DNA of 35,573 bases from Caldifarciminota bacterium. Its GTDB lineage: Bacteria > Hydrothermota > UBA3073 > JACQXS01 > JAGMCI01. How positions within the stretch are numbered: the first letter of the stretch is position 1; each line of letters starts with the position of its first letter. A program made the position numbers and the translations under genes. Where the stretch lies: positions 1-35,573 of the forward strand of contig JAGMCI010000036.1 in the NCBI GenBank assembly GCA_023129325.1, written 5' to 3'. The notes under the pieces are model-generated. The model was not told the origin of the DNA and searched no databases. It was given only the letters and a program-made list of their open reading frames with translations. Below, one piece after another: positions 16,692 to 26,000 of this stretch.

Positions 16692-17810
16692 CTATTTTTC
16701 TTTGATATGCTTTTCTTTATTTATTACATTTCTTAAATTCCGGAGATATGAATTTATGGTAGCTTCAGGCAAGAATGCGTAACGGAAACCATTTTCTACT
16801 AACTCTATTATCTCATTGTTGGAAAAGCCAAGGTTTTGTAGAATATTATATTCATTATTTAGATTTGTGTCAAAGAATGCAGGGTCATCTGAATTTATTG
16901 TAATTGGTATACCTGCTTCATATAACTTTTTAATAGGATGTGCTTTGTAAGACGAGTATACTTTAGTTTTTATATTACTGGTTATACAGATTTCAAGTGG
17001 AATTTTGTTTACGGATAGGTATTCAACCAGTTTTGGGTCTTTAATTGACTGAACTCCATGTCCAATGCGTTCTACTCCAAGAAGCTTTATAGAGTCCCAG
17101 ACACTTTGTGGCCCACATACTTCACCAGCATGAATAGTTAGTTTTAATCCTGCACTTTTTGCTAAACTATATACTTTTTTAAATCGTTTTGCCGGGAAAA
17201 GCTGTTCACTTCCACCCAGAGTTATGCCAACCACATTTTTATCTTTCCAGGCAATTATTTCCTTAAGTAATGAATAAGCCTTTTTTGGTCTAGTATCCCG
17301 AACTAAGTCTACAATCCACTGGATTTTTATACCAGGAATTTTGCTTGCCTGGTCAAAGCAGTATGAAAAATCGTCAAATGTAAGTCCTTTCCAGAGATAT
17401 TCAATAAGCCCAATCATTATTTCAACATAAACTATGTTTTGGTTTTTTAAAGATGTAACTACATCATTTATAAGCAACTGTAAATCTTCACGCTCACGGA
17501 TAAAGAAACTGAGAAAACAATAATGGATAAGAAATTGTTTAAAGGATTTAAAATTATAGATTTTTGCAATATCGTGGTTTGATTGTTTTACAAATTCGCG
17601 TATATGTGGAGAAGTATTAAATAAAATCTTATATTTTATAGGCATTTTATCCCATATTTTTTGAACTGAATATTTTTTTATAAGTTGAGTAAGTGTTTTT
17701 TGTTGCATTGCCCCGCGAAGATGCAAATGGAGTTCCGCCTTAGGTAACCCCGCACATAATTGCTGGATTATAAATGTTGGATTTATGTGCGGGGCTGCAA
17801 TATTATCCAT
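16692..17810 (-). CDS. Adenosine deaminase-like metal-dependent hydrolase
   Basis: 372 residues. The amidohydrolase TIM-barrel signatures are in order: ELHLHLRG (metal His about 28 and 30), LTIHAGEVCG (metal His and catalytic Glu), ERIGHGV (catalytic His) and ITINSDDPAFF (metal Asp). These match adenosine deaminase, which converts adenosine to inosine in purine salvage; adenine or aminodeoxyfutalosine deaminases share the pattern. Residues 6-21 (APHINPTFIIQQLCAG), just before the conserved LPKAELHLH, are encoded by a palindromic repeat. The start codon sits 9 bases after a good -10 box without SD, so the mRNA is probably leaderless. Phosphopentomutase further on would fit the same nucleoside salvage route. 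Confidence 0.85.
   Translation of the reverse strand: MDNIAAPHINPTFIIQQLCAGLPKAELHLHLRGAMQQKTLTQLIKKYSVQKIWDKMPIKYKILFNTSPHIREFVKQSNHDIAKIYNFKSFKQFLIHYCFLSFFIREREDLQLLINDVVTSLKNQNIVYVEIMIGLIEYLWKGLTFDDFSYCFDQASKIPGIKIQWIVDLVRDTRPKKAYSLLKEIIAWKDKNVVGITLGGSEQLFPAKRFKKVYSLAKSAGLKLTIHAGEVCGPQSVWDSIKLLGVERIGHGVQSIKDPKLVEYLSVNKIPLEICITSNIKTKVYSSYKAHPIKKLYEAGIPITINSDDPAFFDTNLNNEYNILQNLGFSNNEIIELVENGFRYAFLPEATINSYLRNLRNVINKEKHIKEK
17748..17794. repeat. Palindromic element forming the N-terminus of the deaminase gene
   Basis: CCCCGCACATAA (17748-17759) and TTATGTGCGGGG (17783-17794) are perfect 12-bp arms around 23 bases. The intergenic element at 20179-20235 has the same arms with one changed base pair, so the two are one family. 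Confidence 0.85.
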
Positions 17811-17819
17811 AATACTTAT

Positions 17820-17847
17820 TCTATACCATAAATTTTGTTGATGTCAA
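17820..17847 (-). promoter_or_regulatory. Promoter abutting the deaminase start
   Basis: TTGACA (17847-17842), 16-base spacer, TATAGA (17825-17820) on the - strand. The ATG at 17810 is 9 bases downstream of the -10, with no room for an SD. Confidence 0.7.
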
Positions 17848-17880
17848 GATATAGATTTTCTTAATATACTGTGAGATTAT

Positions 17881-17990
17881 AAACGCCATAGAGCTACACT
17901 TCCTTGTGGGGTCAGGAGTTTCCTCCTGACCCAAAAATATAAGCTTCTGTCGGGAGGTAACTCCCGACAGCACAAGAAGGAAGCCTTGTG
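17881..17990. repeat. Pair of perfect hairpins in the divergent spacer
   Basis: GGTCAGGAG-TTTC-CTCCTGACC (17910-17931) and TGTCGGGAG-GTAA-CTCCCGACA (17948-17969). The second is repeated exactly, with flanks, at 27601-27624, and the first nearly exactly at 27510-27531. The two stems differ by compensated base pairs. Confidence 0.8.
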
Positions 17991-18019
17991 CGGCGGGCAG
18001 GTCTGTGGTTGCTTTTTTC

Positions 18020-18047
18020 TTGACTTCTTATAAAGATATGGTATTTA
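18020..18047 (+). promoter_or_regulatory. Promoter abutting the UvrD-like helicase start
   Basis: TTGACT (18020-18025), 16-base spacer, TATTTA (18042-18047). The ATG at 18055 is 7 bases after the -10, where transcription would begin. The -35 is the end of a repeated TTTTTTCTTGAC string. Confidence 0.55.
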
Positions 18048-18054
18048 ATAAGTG

Positions 18055-20010
18055 ATGGAAATTTTAGATTCATTAAATCCTGAGCAGCAAGAAGCTGTTA
18101 CCAAGACTGATGGTTATTTACTTGTTTTAGCTGGTGCAGGAAGTGGTAAGACCAGAGTCTTAACTTATAAGATAGCCTGGCTTATTGAGCATAAAAAGGT
18201 AAAGTCTTGGGACATATTAGCTGTTACATTTACTAATAAAGCGGCTGCCGAGATGAAGGATAGAATTGAGAAACTTATAGGCGAGGTTGCTAAACAAGTA
18301 TGGATGGGGACTTTTCATTCTTTTTGTGCCAGACTACTTAGAAGATATGGTGAGCTTCTTGGATATTCCAGAAATTTTACCATCTATGATGCTGACGATT
18401 CTAAGAACTTGATTAAAAAGATTATTAAGGATAAAGGGCTTGAGATTAAAATTCCCCCAAAAGGAATAGCAGGAAAAATAAGTAAAGCTAAAAATAATTT
18501 CATCTTACCAGATAAGTATCCTATTTATGATTTTCAATCTAATCGTATAAAGGAAATATACAAACTTTATCAAGAAGCTTTAAAATCAAATAATGCGATG
18601 GATTTTGATGATTTGCTTTTAAATGCTTGTAAGGTTTTCCAGGAAAGCAAAGAAGCACTTGGTAGATTTTCATTTAAGTATATTCTTGTTGACGAATATC
18701 AGGATACGAACAAGGTTCAATATGAACTTCTCAAACTTCTTTCAAAAAAATATGGGAATTTGACTGTAGTGGGAGATGAGGACCAATCAATCTATGGTTT
18801 CAGAGGTGCGGATATCGGGAATATTTTACATTTTGAGAAAGATTTTCCACAAATTCATATAGTGAGACTTGAAGAAAATTATCGTTCAACTCAGACAATT
18901 TTGAAAGCTGCGTCTGCTGTTGTCAGTAATAATAAGTTCAGGATTGGAAAAGAACTATGGACAAATAATGAAACAGGGAATAAGCTTTCACTTTATACGG
19001 CAAGAAACGCAAATGAAGAAGCTCGTAAAGTAGTAGAAGTAATTAAAAAATACAAAAGACCACTTAAAGATTTTACAGTCCTTTATCGCACCAATGCTCA
19101 ATCAAGGGTTATTGAAGAGGCATTAAGGCGAGAAAATATGCCTTATATAATTGTTGGTGGGATAAGGTTTTATGAACGCAAGGAGATAAAGGATATTTTA
19201 GCTTATCTCAGAGTTCTTATGAATCCAGATGACAATATATCTCTTGCAAGAATAATTAATACTCCTCTCAGAGGCATAGGTCCAAAGACCCGGAGGTTTT
19301 TAGAAGATTATGCTAAAAAAGAGAGAGTCCCTATTTATTTTGCATTGAAAAAGGTAAATAAAATTAAAAAAATTATATTACGAAAACAAAAAGTATTAAA
19401 GAAGTTTTTTAAACTAATGGAGAATCATCGGTGCAAGTTAGGCAAGCCAGCAAAGCTTATTGAGAATATACTTAATGAGACCGGCTATTTAGATATGCTT
19501 CGTGAGGAAGAGGCAATTGAAGCTGAATCCAGGATTGAGAATTTAAATGAACTCATTGCCGGGGCAGGAGAATACGAAACTCTGGAGGATTTTATTGAGA
19601 GTGTAAGTTTGCTTACCAATATAGACGAATGGGATGAGACTCAAACAAGGGTAACCCTTATGACGACTCATAATGCTAAAGGACTTGAATTCCCAATTGT
19701 TTTTATTGCAGGACTTGAAGAGGGATTATTTCCACATTCCTCATCTTTTTATGACGAAGCCGAGCTTGAAGAAGAGCGACGGCTATTTCATGTTGGACTG
19801 ACCAGAGCAAAAGAAAGAGTTTATCTTTCTTATGCCCAAAGCAGGAGAGGGTATAGTTTCTGTCTTCCATCCAGATTTATTGATGAGATACCAGCCGATA
19901 CGCTTGAGATGTCTGAGGAACTTCTACCCGCAGATTTCATTGAGAAGATGCACGCAGATTCTCATCCCGCCCATCGTATGGGCGGGACTCATAGATTTAA
20001 CCGCAGATAA
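18055..20010 (+). CDS. UvrD/PcrA/Rep-type superfamily 1 DNA helicase
   Basis: 651 residues from ATG 18055 (an adjacent GTG at 18052 is in frame). Motifs in order: Q-like LNPEQQEAV (about 7-15), Walker A LAGAGSGKT (about 25-33), AVTFTNKAAAEM (Ia), DEYQDTN (II), GDEDQSIYGFRGAD (III), LEENYRST (IV), TTHNAKGLEFPIVFIAG (V) and VGLTRAKERVYLSYA (VI). It is a 3'-5' helicase of DNA repair or replication restart. It is somewhat shorter than typical UvrD (about 720) and lacks the usual C-terminal Tudor-like extension; the last ~20 residues are encoded by a palindrome and repeat DNA, so the native end may have been altered. No SD is visible; the promoter abuts the start. Confidence 0.93.
   Translation: MEILDSLNPEQQEAVTKTDGYLLVLAGAGSGKTRVLTYKIAWLIEHKKVKSWDILAVTFTNKAAAEMKDRIEKLIGEVAKQVWMGTFHSFCARLLRRYGELLGYSRNFTIYDADDSKNLIKKIIKDKGLEIKIPPKGIAGKISKAKNNFILPDKYPIYDFQSNRIKEIYKLYQEALKSNNAMDFDDLLLNACKVFQESKEALGRFSFKYILVDEYQDTNKVQYELLKLLSKKYGNLTVVGDEDQSIYGFRGADIGNILHFEKDFPQIHIVRLEENYRSTQTILKAASAVVSNNKFRIGKELWTNNETGNKLSLYTARNANEEARKVVEVIKKYKRPLKDFTVLYRTNAQSRVIEEALRRENMPYIIVGGIRFYERKEIKDILAYLRVLMNPDDNISLARIINTPLRGIGPKTRRFLEDYAKKERVPIYFALKKVNKIKKIILRKQKVLKKFFKLMENHRCKLGKPAKLIENILNETGYLDMLREEEAIEAESRIENLNELIAGAGEYETLEDFIESVSLLTNIDEWDETQTRVTLMTTHNAKGLEFPIVFIAGLEEGLFPHSSSFYDEAELEEERRLFHVGLTRAKERVYLSYAQSRRGYSFCLPSRFIDEIPADTLEMSEELLPADFIEKMHADSHPAHRMGGTHRFNRR
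19965..19987. repeat. Palindrome at the 3' end of the helicase gene
   Basis: TCCCGCCCAT-CGT-ATGGGCGGGA, perfect 10-bp arms, in frame in the last codons of the helicase. The stop codon directly after it lies in the dispersed AACCGCAGAT repeat. Confidence 0.8.
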
Positions 20011-20250
20011 ACGCAGATTAACGCAGATGCTTTCGGTGTCAATTCGTGGTTTAACGCTTTTTTATCCATGCAAATCTGCGTCTGAAAAGTTTTTCTCTGT
20101 GTTCTTTGTGGTTAAATCATTTTTTTCTTGACCACCGCACAAAATACATTTATGCGGGGTCAGAAACTCTAAGCATAAGTCCCGCACATAATCCAGCACA
20201 TAAGTTATGTGCTGGACTGTAATTATGTGCGGGACATTAGCAAGATTTTT
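20011..20250. repeat. Repeat-rich spacer with nested hairpin element
   Basis: It begins with ACGCAGAT-type direct repeats and an inverted partner (AAATCTGCGTCTG). Then comes an element of nested palindromes: outer arms GTCCCGCACATAAT (20179-20192) and ATTATGTGCGGGAC (20222-20235), inner CCAGCACATAA-G-TTATGTGCTGG (20193-20215). The flanks CTCTAAGCATAAG and CATTAGCAAGATTTTTCTTG are shared with 28152-28212. No gene is seen before 20309. Confidence 0.8.
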
Positions 20251-20251
20251 C

Positions 20252-20280
20252 TTGACATATCCAAATTTTAGTAGTAAGAT
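20252..20280 (+). promoter_or_regulatory. Promoter of the small Lys-rich gene
   Basis: TTGACA (20252-20257), 17-base spacer, TAAGAT (20275-20280), matching the promoter at 8236. Its -35 is the last part of the repeat described at 20011-20250. The leader of about 20 bases carries a strong SD. Confidence 0.7.
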
Positions 20281-20308
20281 ATTTTAGTGTATAAGGAGGA
20301 GGTTGATA

Positions 20309-20383
20309 ATGGGAGATAAGGGCAAGAAGGATAAAGAAAAATTAAAGAAGCAAAAGGCGAAGAAGAAGCTGAAAAAACAGTAG
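20309..20383 (+). CDS. 24-residue Lys-rich small protein
   Basis: ATG at 20309 to TAG at 20381-20383. The peptide starts MGDKGKKDKEKLKKQ and continues KAKKKLKKQ: more than half Lys with no hydrophobic core, so it is probably disordered and nucleic-acid binding. A textbook SD AAGGAGGAGG (20293-20302) and a near-consensus promoter support true expression, and an imperfect hairpin with T-run follows. Short proteins opening GDKGKKDK are, from memory, seen as hypothetical genes in many bacteria. A ribosome- or RNA-associated role is a guess from composition. Confidence 0.65.
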   Translation: MGDKGKKDKEKLKKQKAKKKLKKQ

Positions 20384-20410
20384 CTGAGGACTTCAGCCCT
20401 CATTTTTATC
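20381..20410 (+). terminator. Weak terminator-like hairpin after the small gene
   Basis: TGAGG and CCCTCA flank a short loop and are followed by ATTTTTATC. The stem is only 5-6 bp. Confidence 0.35.
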
Positions 20411-20488
20411 TTCAACGAACCCTAAAGGATTCGGCTACTTTGGCATTGTATTTTTGCAATGGCAGGTTATTGCACTCCATATCAGGAG

Positions 20489-21418
20489 TTAGTGGTATAG
20501 GTAAATTATATAGATTATGTAAGTTATGAGTAAGAAGATGCCTTCTTTTCTTGATAATTTATATCCTGTGAAGAATAAAGGGAATAAAATTATTGAGTAG
20601 CCGAGCATTATCCATATATCTATTTTAAATAATCTTGGGTCTACTTTTATAGGTTGGATTGTAGCCACACATCCCAGGACTAAAACAATATTTATAATAT
20701 TACTTCCTAATATATTCCCCAGACTTATTCCAGGCTCTTTATGAAACGCGGCTGTAATTGAGACAGTAAGTTCAGGCAAGGATGTGCCGAATGCCATAAT
20801 GGTAAGTCCAATCACAGCTTCGCTAATTCCAATGAGCTTGGCTATTTTTATGCCTGTGTCAACCATAAATTTAGCTCCAATTGTTATTCCTATGATTCCA
20901 ATTATTACAGCTAACCAGTAATATTTTTCAATCCATAGAGGATAAACTTTCTTCTCTTTTTCAAGGACGGAGTATTTTTTCTTCCTCATCAGATAAGCAA
21001 AGTAAGCTATAAAAAGTCCGAGAAATAAAATTCCTTCCCGTCTGCTAAGAATAGAATTCTTACCTAAAATCCAAAGAAGGATAGCTATTCCTAACATAAT
21101 AGGAAATTCTTTTTTTAAAGTATCTTTTGTTGTTGGGACAGCAAGGATAATTGAAGTTATTCCAAGGCACAAGGCGATATTACATATATTACTTCCAATA
21201 ACATTACCAACTGATATATTACCACTTCCCAATAATACAGCAGTTACACTCACTGCAAGTTCAGGTAATGATGTTCCTATGGCTATAACTGACAAGCCAA
21301 TGATTAATGGTGAGACTCCGAGTGCCTGTGCACCTTTGGATGCACCTTTAACAAGCCAATCAGAGCCCTTGACGAGTAATCCCAATCCAATAAAAAAAAG
21401 TATTATTGTTAAAATCAT
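20489..21418 (-). CDS. Calcium/sodium antiporter (YrbG/NCKX-like)
   Basis: 309 residues, the normal size for bacterial CaCA antiporters. Two inverted repeats of five helices each carry an alpha motif: VIAIGTSLPELAVSVTA (about 46-62) with GNVIGSNICNIAL, and IMAFGTSLPELTVSITA (about 208-224) with GNILGSNIINIVL. The acidic Glu in each GTSLPEL and the Asn in GSN bind Na+ and Ca2+. The protein exchanges Na+ (or H+) for Ca2+ across the inner membrane. A Lys/Arg-rich cytoplasmic loop (MRKKKYSVLEKEKK) splits the halves. It lies downstream of phosphopentomutase on the same strand, but 127 bases with terminator-like structure separate them. Confidence 0.93.
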   Translation of the reverse strand: MILTIILFFIGLGLLVKGSDWLVKGASKGAQALGVSPLIIGLSVIAIGTSLPELAVSVTAVLLGSGNISVGNVIGSNICNIALCLGITSIILAVPTTKDTLKKEFPIMLGIAILLWILGKNSILSRREGILFLGLFIAYFAYLMRKKKYSVLEKEKKVYPLWIEKYYWLAVIIGIIGITIGAKFMVDTGIKIAKLIGISEAVIGLTIMAFGTSLPELTVSITAAFHKEPGISLGNILGSNIINIVLVLGCVATIQPIKVDPRLFKIDIWIMLGYSIILFPLFFTGYKLSRKEGIFLLITYIIYIIYLYH

Positions 21419-21447
21419 CTTTTGGTAATATCAGGAAAATTGTGTAA

Positions 21448-21525
21448 ACCCCGTTCCGCATGGAAACGGGGTAAATGTGTAACAAAGGAAAAAGGGGAAG
21501 AAATATAAATTTCCCTTTTTTTTCA
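21448..21525 (-). terminator. Hairpins between phosphopentomutase and antiporter
   Basis: ACCCCGTT...AACGGGGT (21448-21455/21465-21472) forms a GC hairpin. On the - strand GGGAA...TTCCC, within about 21495-21523, is followed by CTTTTTCC, resembling an intrinsic terminator for phosphopentomutase. Confidence 0.45.
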
Positions 21526-21545
21526 TGTTTTCTATTTTTCCTTAA

Positions 21546-22727
21546 TCACACAAAATTACTGACATAACCTTTTTTAAAGACAGATGGCAGGAAGCTTTTT
21601 CCATTTTTAATTTTTATTCCAAAATATTCTCCTATGGTGGCTCCGATATCTGAGAAGCTTTTTCTTGTCCCAATATTTACGCCTTTATTTATTTTTTCTC
21701 CATAAATTAGTATAGGTATATATTCTCTTGAATGGTCAGTTGATGGGGTGGTAGGGTCGCAGCCGTGGTCAGCGATTATGAATAATATGTCATCTGGCTT
21801 TAGTTTTTCCAAGAGATTTGGCAACCAATCATCAAATTTTCTGAGACCTTGAGCGAACCCTTGTTTATTATTTCTATGTCCCCATACTGTATCAAAGTCT
21901 ACAAGATTAGCAAAGAGGAGTCCATTTTTTATTTGGTCCATAACTTCAAGTATTTTTTCCATTCCATCGTTATTATTTTTTGTATGAATAATTTGAGTTA
22001 TTCCTCTTTCTGCAAATAGATAATCTATTTTACCAATTGTAATTACAGGTAAATTTTTATTTTTAAGCAAGTCAAGGAGTGTTAAATCGGGTGGTGGGAT
22101 AGAGAAGTCTTTGCGTTCTGGAGTTCTTTTAAAATTTCCTGGTTTACCAATAAAAGGGCGAGCAATTATTCTACCAAGAGAAGGGAATAATTTACGGGCA
22201 GTTTCACACATTTTATAGAGTTCCTGGAGTGGAATTACATCTTTATGAGCGGCTATCTGGAAAACTGAATCAGCAGAAGTATAAACGATTGGGTATTTAG
22301 TTTTAAGGTGTTCTTTACCAAGTTCTTCAATAATTTGTGTCCCAGATGCTGGCCAACCGCCAAGTGCTGGTCTATTTATTGCAGATTGAAATTTTTCAAG
22401 CATAGTTTTCGAAAAACCCTCTGGATAAGTAGGAAAGGGTTTATTAACTATAAGTCCCATAATTTCCCAGTGTCCAGTGGTTGAATCTTTACCAGGAGAT
22501 AATTCAGCTGCTTTTCCATAAGAAGCACGAGGAGATTTGGTGGGGGAGACGCCTTTTATTGGTATTATATTTCCAAGTCCAAGTGTTTCAAGATTAGGCA
22601 ATTTGAGTCCGCCGAGTTCACGAGATAGATTGCCAAGAGTATTACTTCCTTTATCTCCATATTTTTCAGCATCCGGGAGTTCACCACATCCGACTCCATC
22701 AAGCAAAGTTATAATAACTCTTTTCAT
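21546..22727 (-). CDS. deoB: Phosphopentomutase
   Basis: 393 residues from the ATG at 22727. A longer in-frame start at 22763 would overlap the promoter and add 12 residues before the conserved MKRVIITLLDGVGCGELPDA. The enzyme interconverts (deoxy)ribose 1-phosphate and 5-phosphate in nucleoside breakdown. Visible features are the metal Asp in LLDGVG, the phosphorylated Thr in GKDSTTGHWEIMG, DFDTVWGHRNN, and the C-terminal metal cluster IIADHGCDPTTPSTDHSREY. Its length matches DeoB. The -10 box ends 8 bases before the ATG and no SD is present, suggesting a leaderless transcript. The deaminase at 16692-17810 would act in the same salvage path. Confidence 0.95.
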   Translation of the reverse strand: MKRVIITLLDGVGCGELPDAEKYGDKGSNTLGNLSRELGGLKLPNLETLGLGNIIPIKGVSPTKSPRASYGKAAELSPGKDSTTGHWEIMGLIVNKPFPTYPEGFSKTMLEKFQSAINRPALGGWPASGTQIIEELGKEHLKTKYPIVYTSADSVFQIAAHKDVIPLQELYKMCETARKLFPSLGRIIARPFIGKPGNFKRTPERKDFSIPPPDLTLLDLLKNKNLPVITIGKIDYLFAERGITQIIHTKNNNDGMEKILEVMDQIKNGLLFANLVDFDTVWGHRNNKQGFAQGLRKFDDWLPNLLEKLKPDDILFIIADHGCDPTTPSTDHSREYIPILIYGEKINKGVNIGTRKSFSDIGATIGEYFGIKIKNGKSFLPSVFKKGYVSNFV

Positions 22728-22735
22728 AGCATTTA

Positions 22736-22763
22736 ATTTTACCACAAAAAGCAAAAAGGTCAA
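22736..22763 (-). promoter_or_regulatory. Promoter abutting deoB
   Basis: TTGACC (22763-22758), 16-base spacer, TAAAAT (22741-22736) on the - strand, then 8 bases to the ATG at 22727. Confidence 0.65.
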
Positions 22764-22824
22764 GGAAAATAACCACGAATTACACGAATTAAGCCACAGA
22801 AAAACACAGAAACAACAGAAATTA

Positions 22825-23072
22825 ACAGGGAATGGAAGAGACTTTAAGAGTTAAAAATAGCTACAGACCCGTCCCGACATCCCGACCCCGTCTCGGTATC
22901 GGGACGGGGTGGAACGGGTCGGGAAAGGCATAGAAGATTCGTTAAGCGTCCCCGATAACTCGGGACGGCTACAAACTTCATTTAATGCACTCCAAGTAGT
23001 CGCAGATTAAGACATTGAAAAGATAAAAATGGAAAGGAAGTGGCAAAATGAGAGAAGAATAGAAAATGAACC
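22825..23072. repeat. Long dispersed repeat, copy 1
   Basis: Nearly identical to 29957-30174 in the same orientation. Shared blocks include AGAGACTTTAAGAGTTAAAA, AGAAGATTCGTTAAGCGTC, CTCGGGACGGCTACAAACTT and GCAGATTAAGACATTGAAAA, to the shared end AATAGAAAATGAACC. The main difference is within a GC palindrome (22867-22922): a longer, double-stemmed version here, a short one in copy 2. It ends 8 bases beyond the stop of the 1074-residue gene. Confidence 0.9.
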
Positions 23073-23080
23073 TGTTCCCA

Positions 23081-26000
23081 TCATACACTGGGATTGTTAT
23101 AAAGACTGCGCAGGAAATCATAGCCATTTTCGCCAAAAATATTGCAAATTTTGTCTGCGTTAGCCTTACACTTATCAATTTTTGTCTTATAAAGATACTC
23201 TACGATTGATTTAACATGGGCTTCCAGATCTGGATAGGGAGGTATAAAATTATTTAACATCTCTAAGAGTATTTCTCCGACATAACACTTATCATCTTTT
23301 AATCTATCGAGATATTCAATGAAAAATCTCGAATTAAACCGAGTATTCACATAACAGGCGGATAATTTTAGCCATTCAAAATTCGCCGAATCAATCTTTG
23401 AAAGAAATACTGTAAGTAGACATAAATCAGATAAAATTATTTTGTCATCCCCAGTTATCTCTTTCGGGTTCTCATAATGATTCTTATAGACCCATCGCCA
23501 GAAATCAATAATTCTTTTTATAATTTTATCCTTTTCTTGGACTGTCGGAATTTGTTTTGTCTTTCTACTATCTCCCGTTATAAGATACTCATAGTGTCTC
23601 CAGAAAAATTTTATAATCTCTTCTATTTGAGATGCTTTCCATTTCTTAAGCAATTTTCCAAACAGAGTATTCTCATCAAGACTTTCATTGCCTCCTAAAT
23701 AGCCAACACAGATATACTGCACTAATCTCCCTTCTATATGTTTTTCTTTAAATTCGTAGTCTACTGCTGCAAAAAAATGCTTCCTCATTAACTCATACTC
23801 ATGGACCTTACCCGCCCATAAATATCCTTCCATAAACGCTTCCCATAAGTCTTTGTCTTGTGAATAAGAAATAGAGTTTATTTTTTCTTTAACCCATTCT
23901 TTATCAAGATAAGATAGCTTAGTCATATATTGCCCCAGTAAAATATAGGCTTCTATAATTTTATTCTGTAATGCTTTTTCGTATATTTCTTTAATATCAG
24001 ATGTCCATTTTATTTTTTTTTGTATGCCTTTTTTGGCTTCAACTCGGGCAATACGAAGTGCAAGATAAATTAAGGCAATGATTACTTTGCCAGAAGGTGA
24101 GTTTAATGCATAATTTACTGCATCCCGCGTCTCTTTTATCTCCTTAGGTTTCAGGTTATCCAATATTAAAAAAAGAATATCCTTTGCAGGTTTGAAATAC
24201 TCTTCTGGAAATGCCCATGCATCATCTTTTGTGCCTTTCTGAATAAGTTCTCCTATTATGCCTATAACCCATCTATGGTCAGCATTCCATCTATCATCTT
24301 CTATCTTAAATTTGTCCTGCCAAAAATCATCTCTATCAATATACTGCTTAATAAATTCAAAAAGTTTCCCCAAATCAAAAAATTTCTTGTTAGCCCATGC
24401 ACCTATAATACCCCACAAAATATGATGTATATGAAAATAAGGCACATTTAAGAATGGATTTAAGTTTTCTATAAACTTTTCTGGCTTTTCCTGCACAGCG
24501 GATTTGAGAACCAAAGATAAACTCTCAACATTAGGACCTCGCCAATGACCCGGAGTCCTAAAATTGATTAAATAATCAGCCAATTTTTTATTGGGCATAC
24601 TTATCATCTCTTCTTTAGATAGGGAAGAATATTCTGGACCTGATATATTTATCCATGATTCTGGCTCTTTGAAACTAATTTCTTCTTTTTTTACTTCAGT
24701 AATTTCTTTTTGTTTTTCATAGAAGGGTTTGAAATAATCATCGGCCTTTACTGCTGAATACCATTTTTGTTTCCAGTAATTTCTTTGTTTATCGGTATAG
24801 TGTTCCTTTTGAGGTCCTTTATCTATAATTCTTTTGATTTTTTCCTTCTCTTTCTGATTAAACTTATTTATATTGGTTTCTAATAAAGTATAAAGTTCAG
24901 GTTCAAAAACATCCCTACTAAAGAGTACTTCTCCATCGTCGGTGTTAATATATTTCCAGAAAAGGCTATTAAAGCTATCCCATTCGCTTCCTATCACAAA
25001 AAGAGCTATTCTCCTAAAAATGGGATACCGGTATTTTGGTCCGAGAAATTCTGGGAATAGTTTTTCTTCCGCAAGTTTTTTATCTTTCTTTGTTTTTGCC
25101 AGTACAATATCTCTCAATATTGCTGTTAATACCTCATCAGTATCATGAATGCCAATCTCTGGTTCAGAGAAGAGATTTCTAAACCATATAAATGAAGCGT
25201 CCTGAGGTATCAATTCGTAAATTTTTGCAAGTTCTTCATCTAATTCATCTTTTAAATCTTTAAAATCTGAGCGTTGTAATAATCTTTGTTTTATCTCTTC
25301 TGTAAAAGTCTTTTTATCACGACAATCCTTCAACTCAAAGGTAGTCTCACTTTCCCAAGGCAGCTGCTTCTCCAAGACTTCTTTTTCTAACACAACTCTG
25401 ACAAAATACTCAAAATCTTCTGATTGCTCAATGCTCATTTGATACTTATTTCCTCCAAATTCAATTGTTGGATGAGCTGGTCCAAGTTTCTTTTTAAAGA
25501 CTTGTTTCAGATTGTCTGCAAGGTTAAAAATAACTTTCTCACTGCATTTTTCAGCAATTTTATCAGCGTTTTTTCTTAATGATTCTGAAAGCCAGTAAGT
25601 ATCAAGAATGGTTTTGGGTTCTATCTCTTCTAAATTTATCAAACTAATTTTTATTTTTTCTTCTTCAGTTCTTTCTTTTTTAGGTTTATCAAGTATAGGT
25701 TTGTATTTTTCTAATAGTTTTTTCTTATATTCTCCCGTATATTTAGGAACCCATTTTATTGCACTGATAAAATTTATAATCTTTTCTGCTTTTTCCAAAT
25801 CTTCAGAATTATTGCTATCTAAGAACTGTGGGAGTAGTTTAGTGCCAATCTCTGAGCCCGGCAGTGATATATCAAATCTTGATTCAAGCCAAATTGGTAT
25901 TAAATCAATAATTTCTTGTGTTATTTTATCATTTGGAATATTCAAGAGAATCTTTACAAAATACCACCAGGTACGGTAGTTATCAATAGGTTTGCCTTCA

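Noticed and set aside
22728-22763. Longer phosphopentomutase start at 22763
   Set aside because: The added residues would be encoded by the promoter itself; conserved DeoB sequence begins at 22727.
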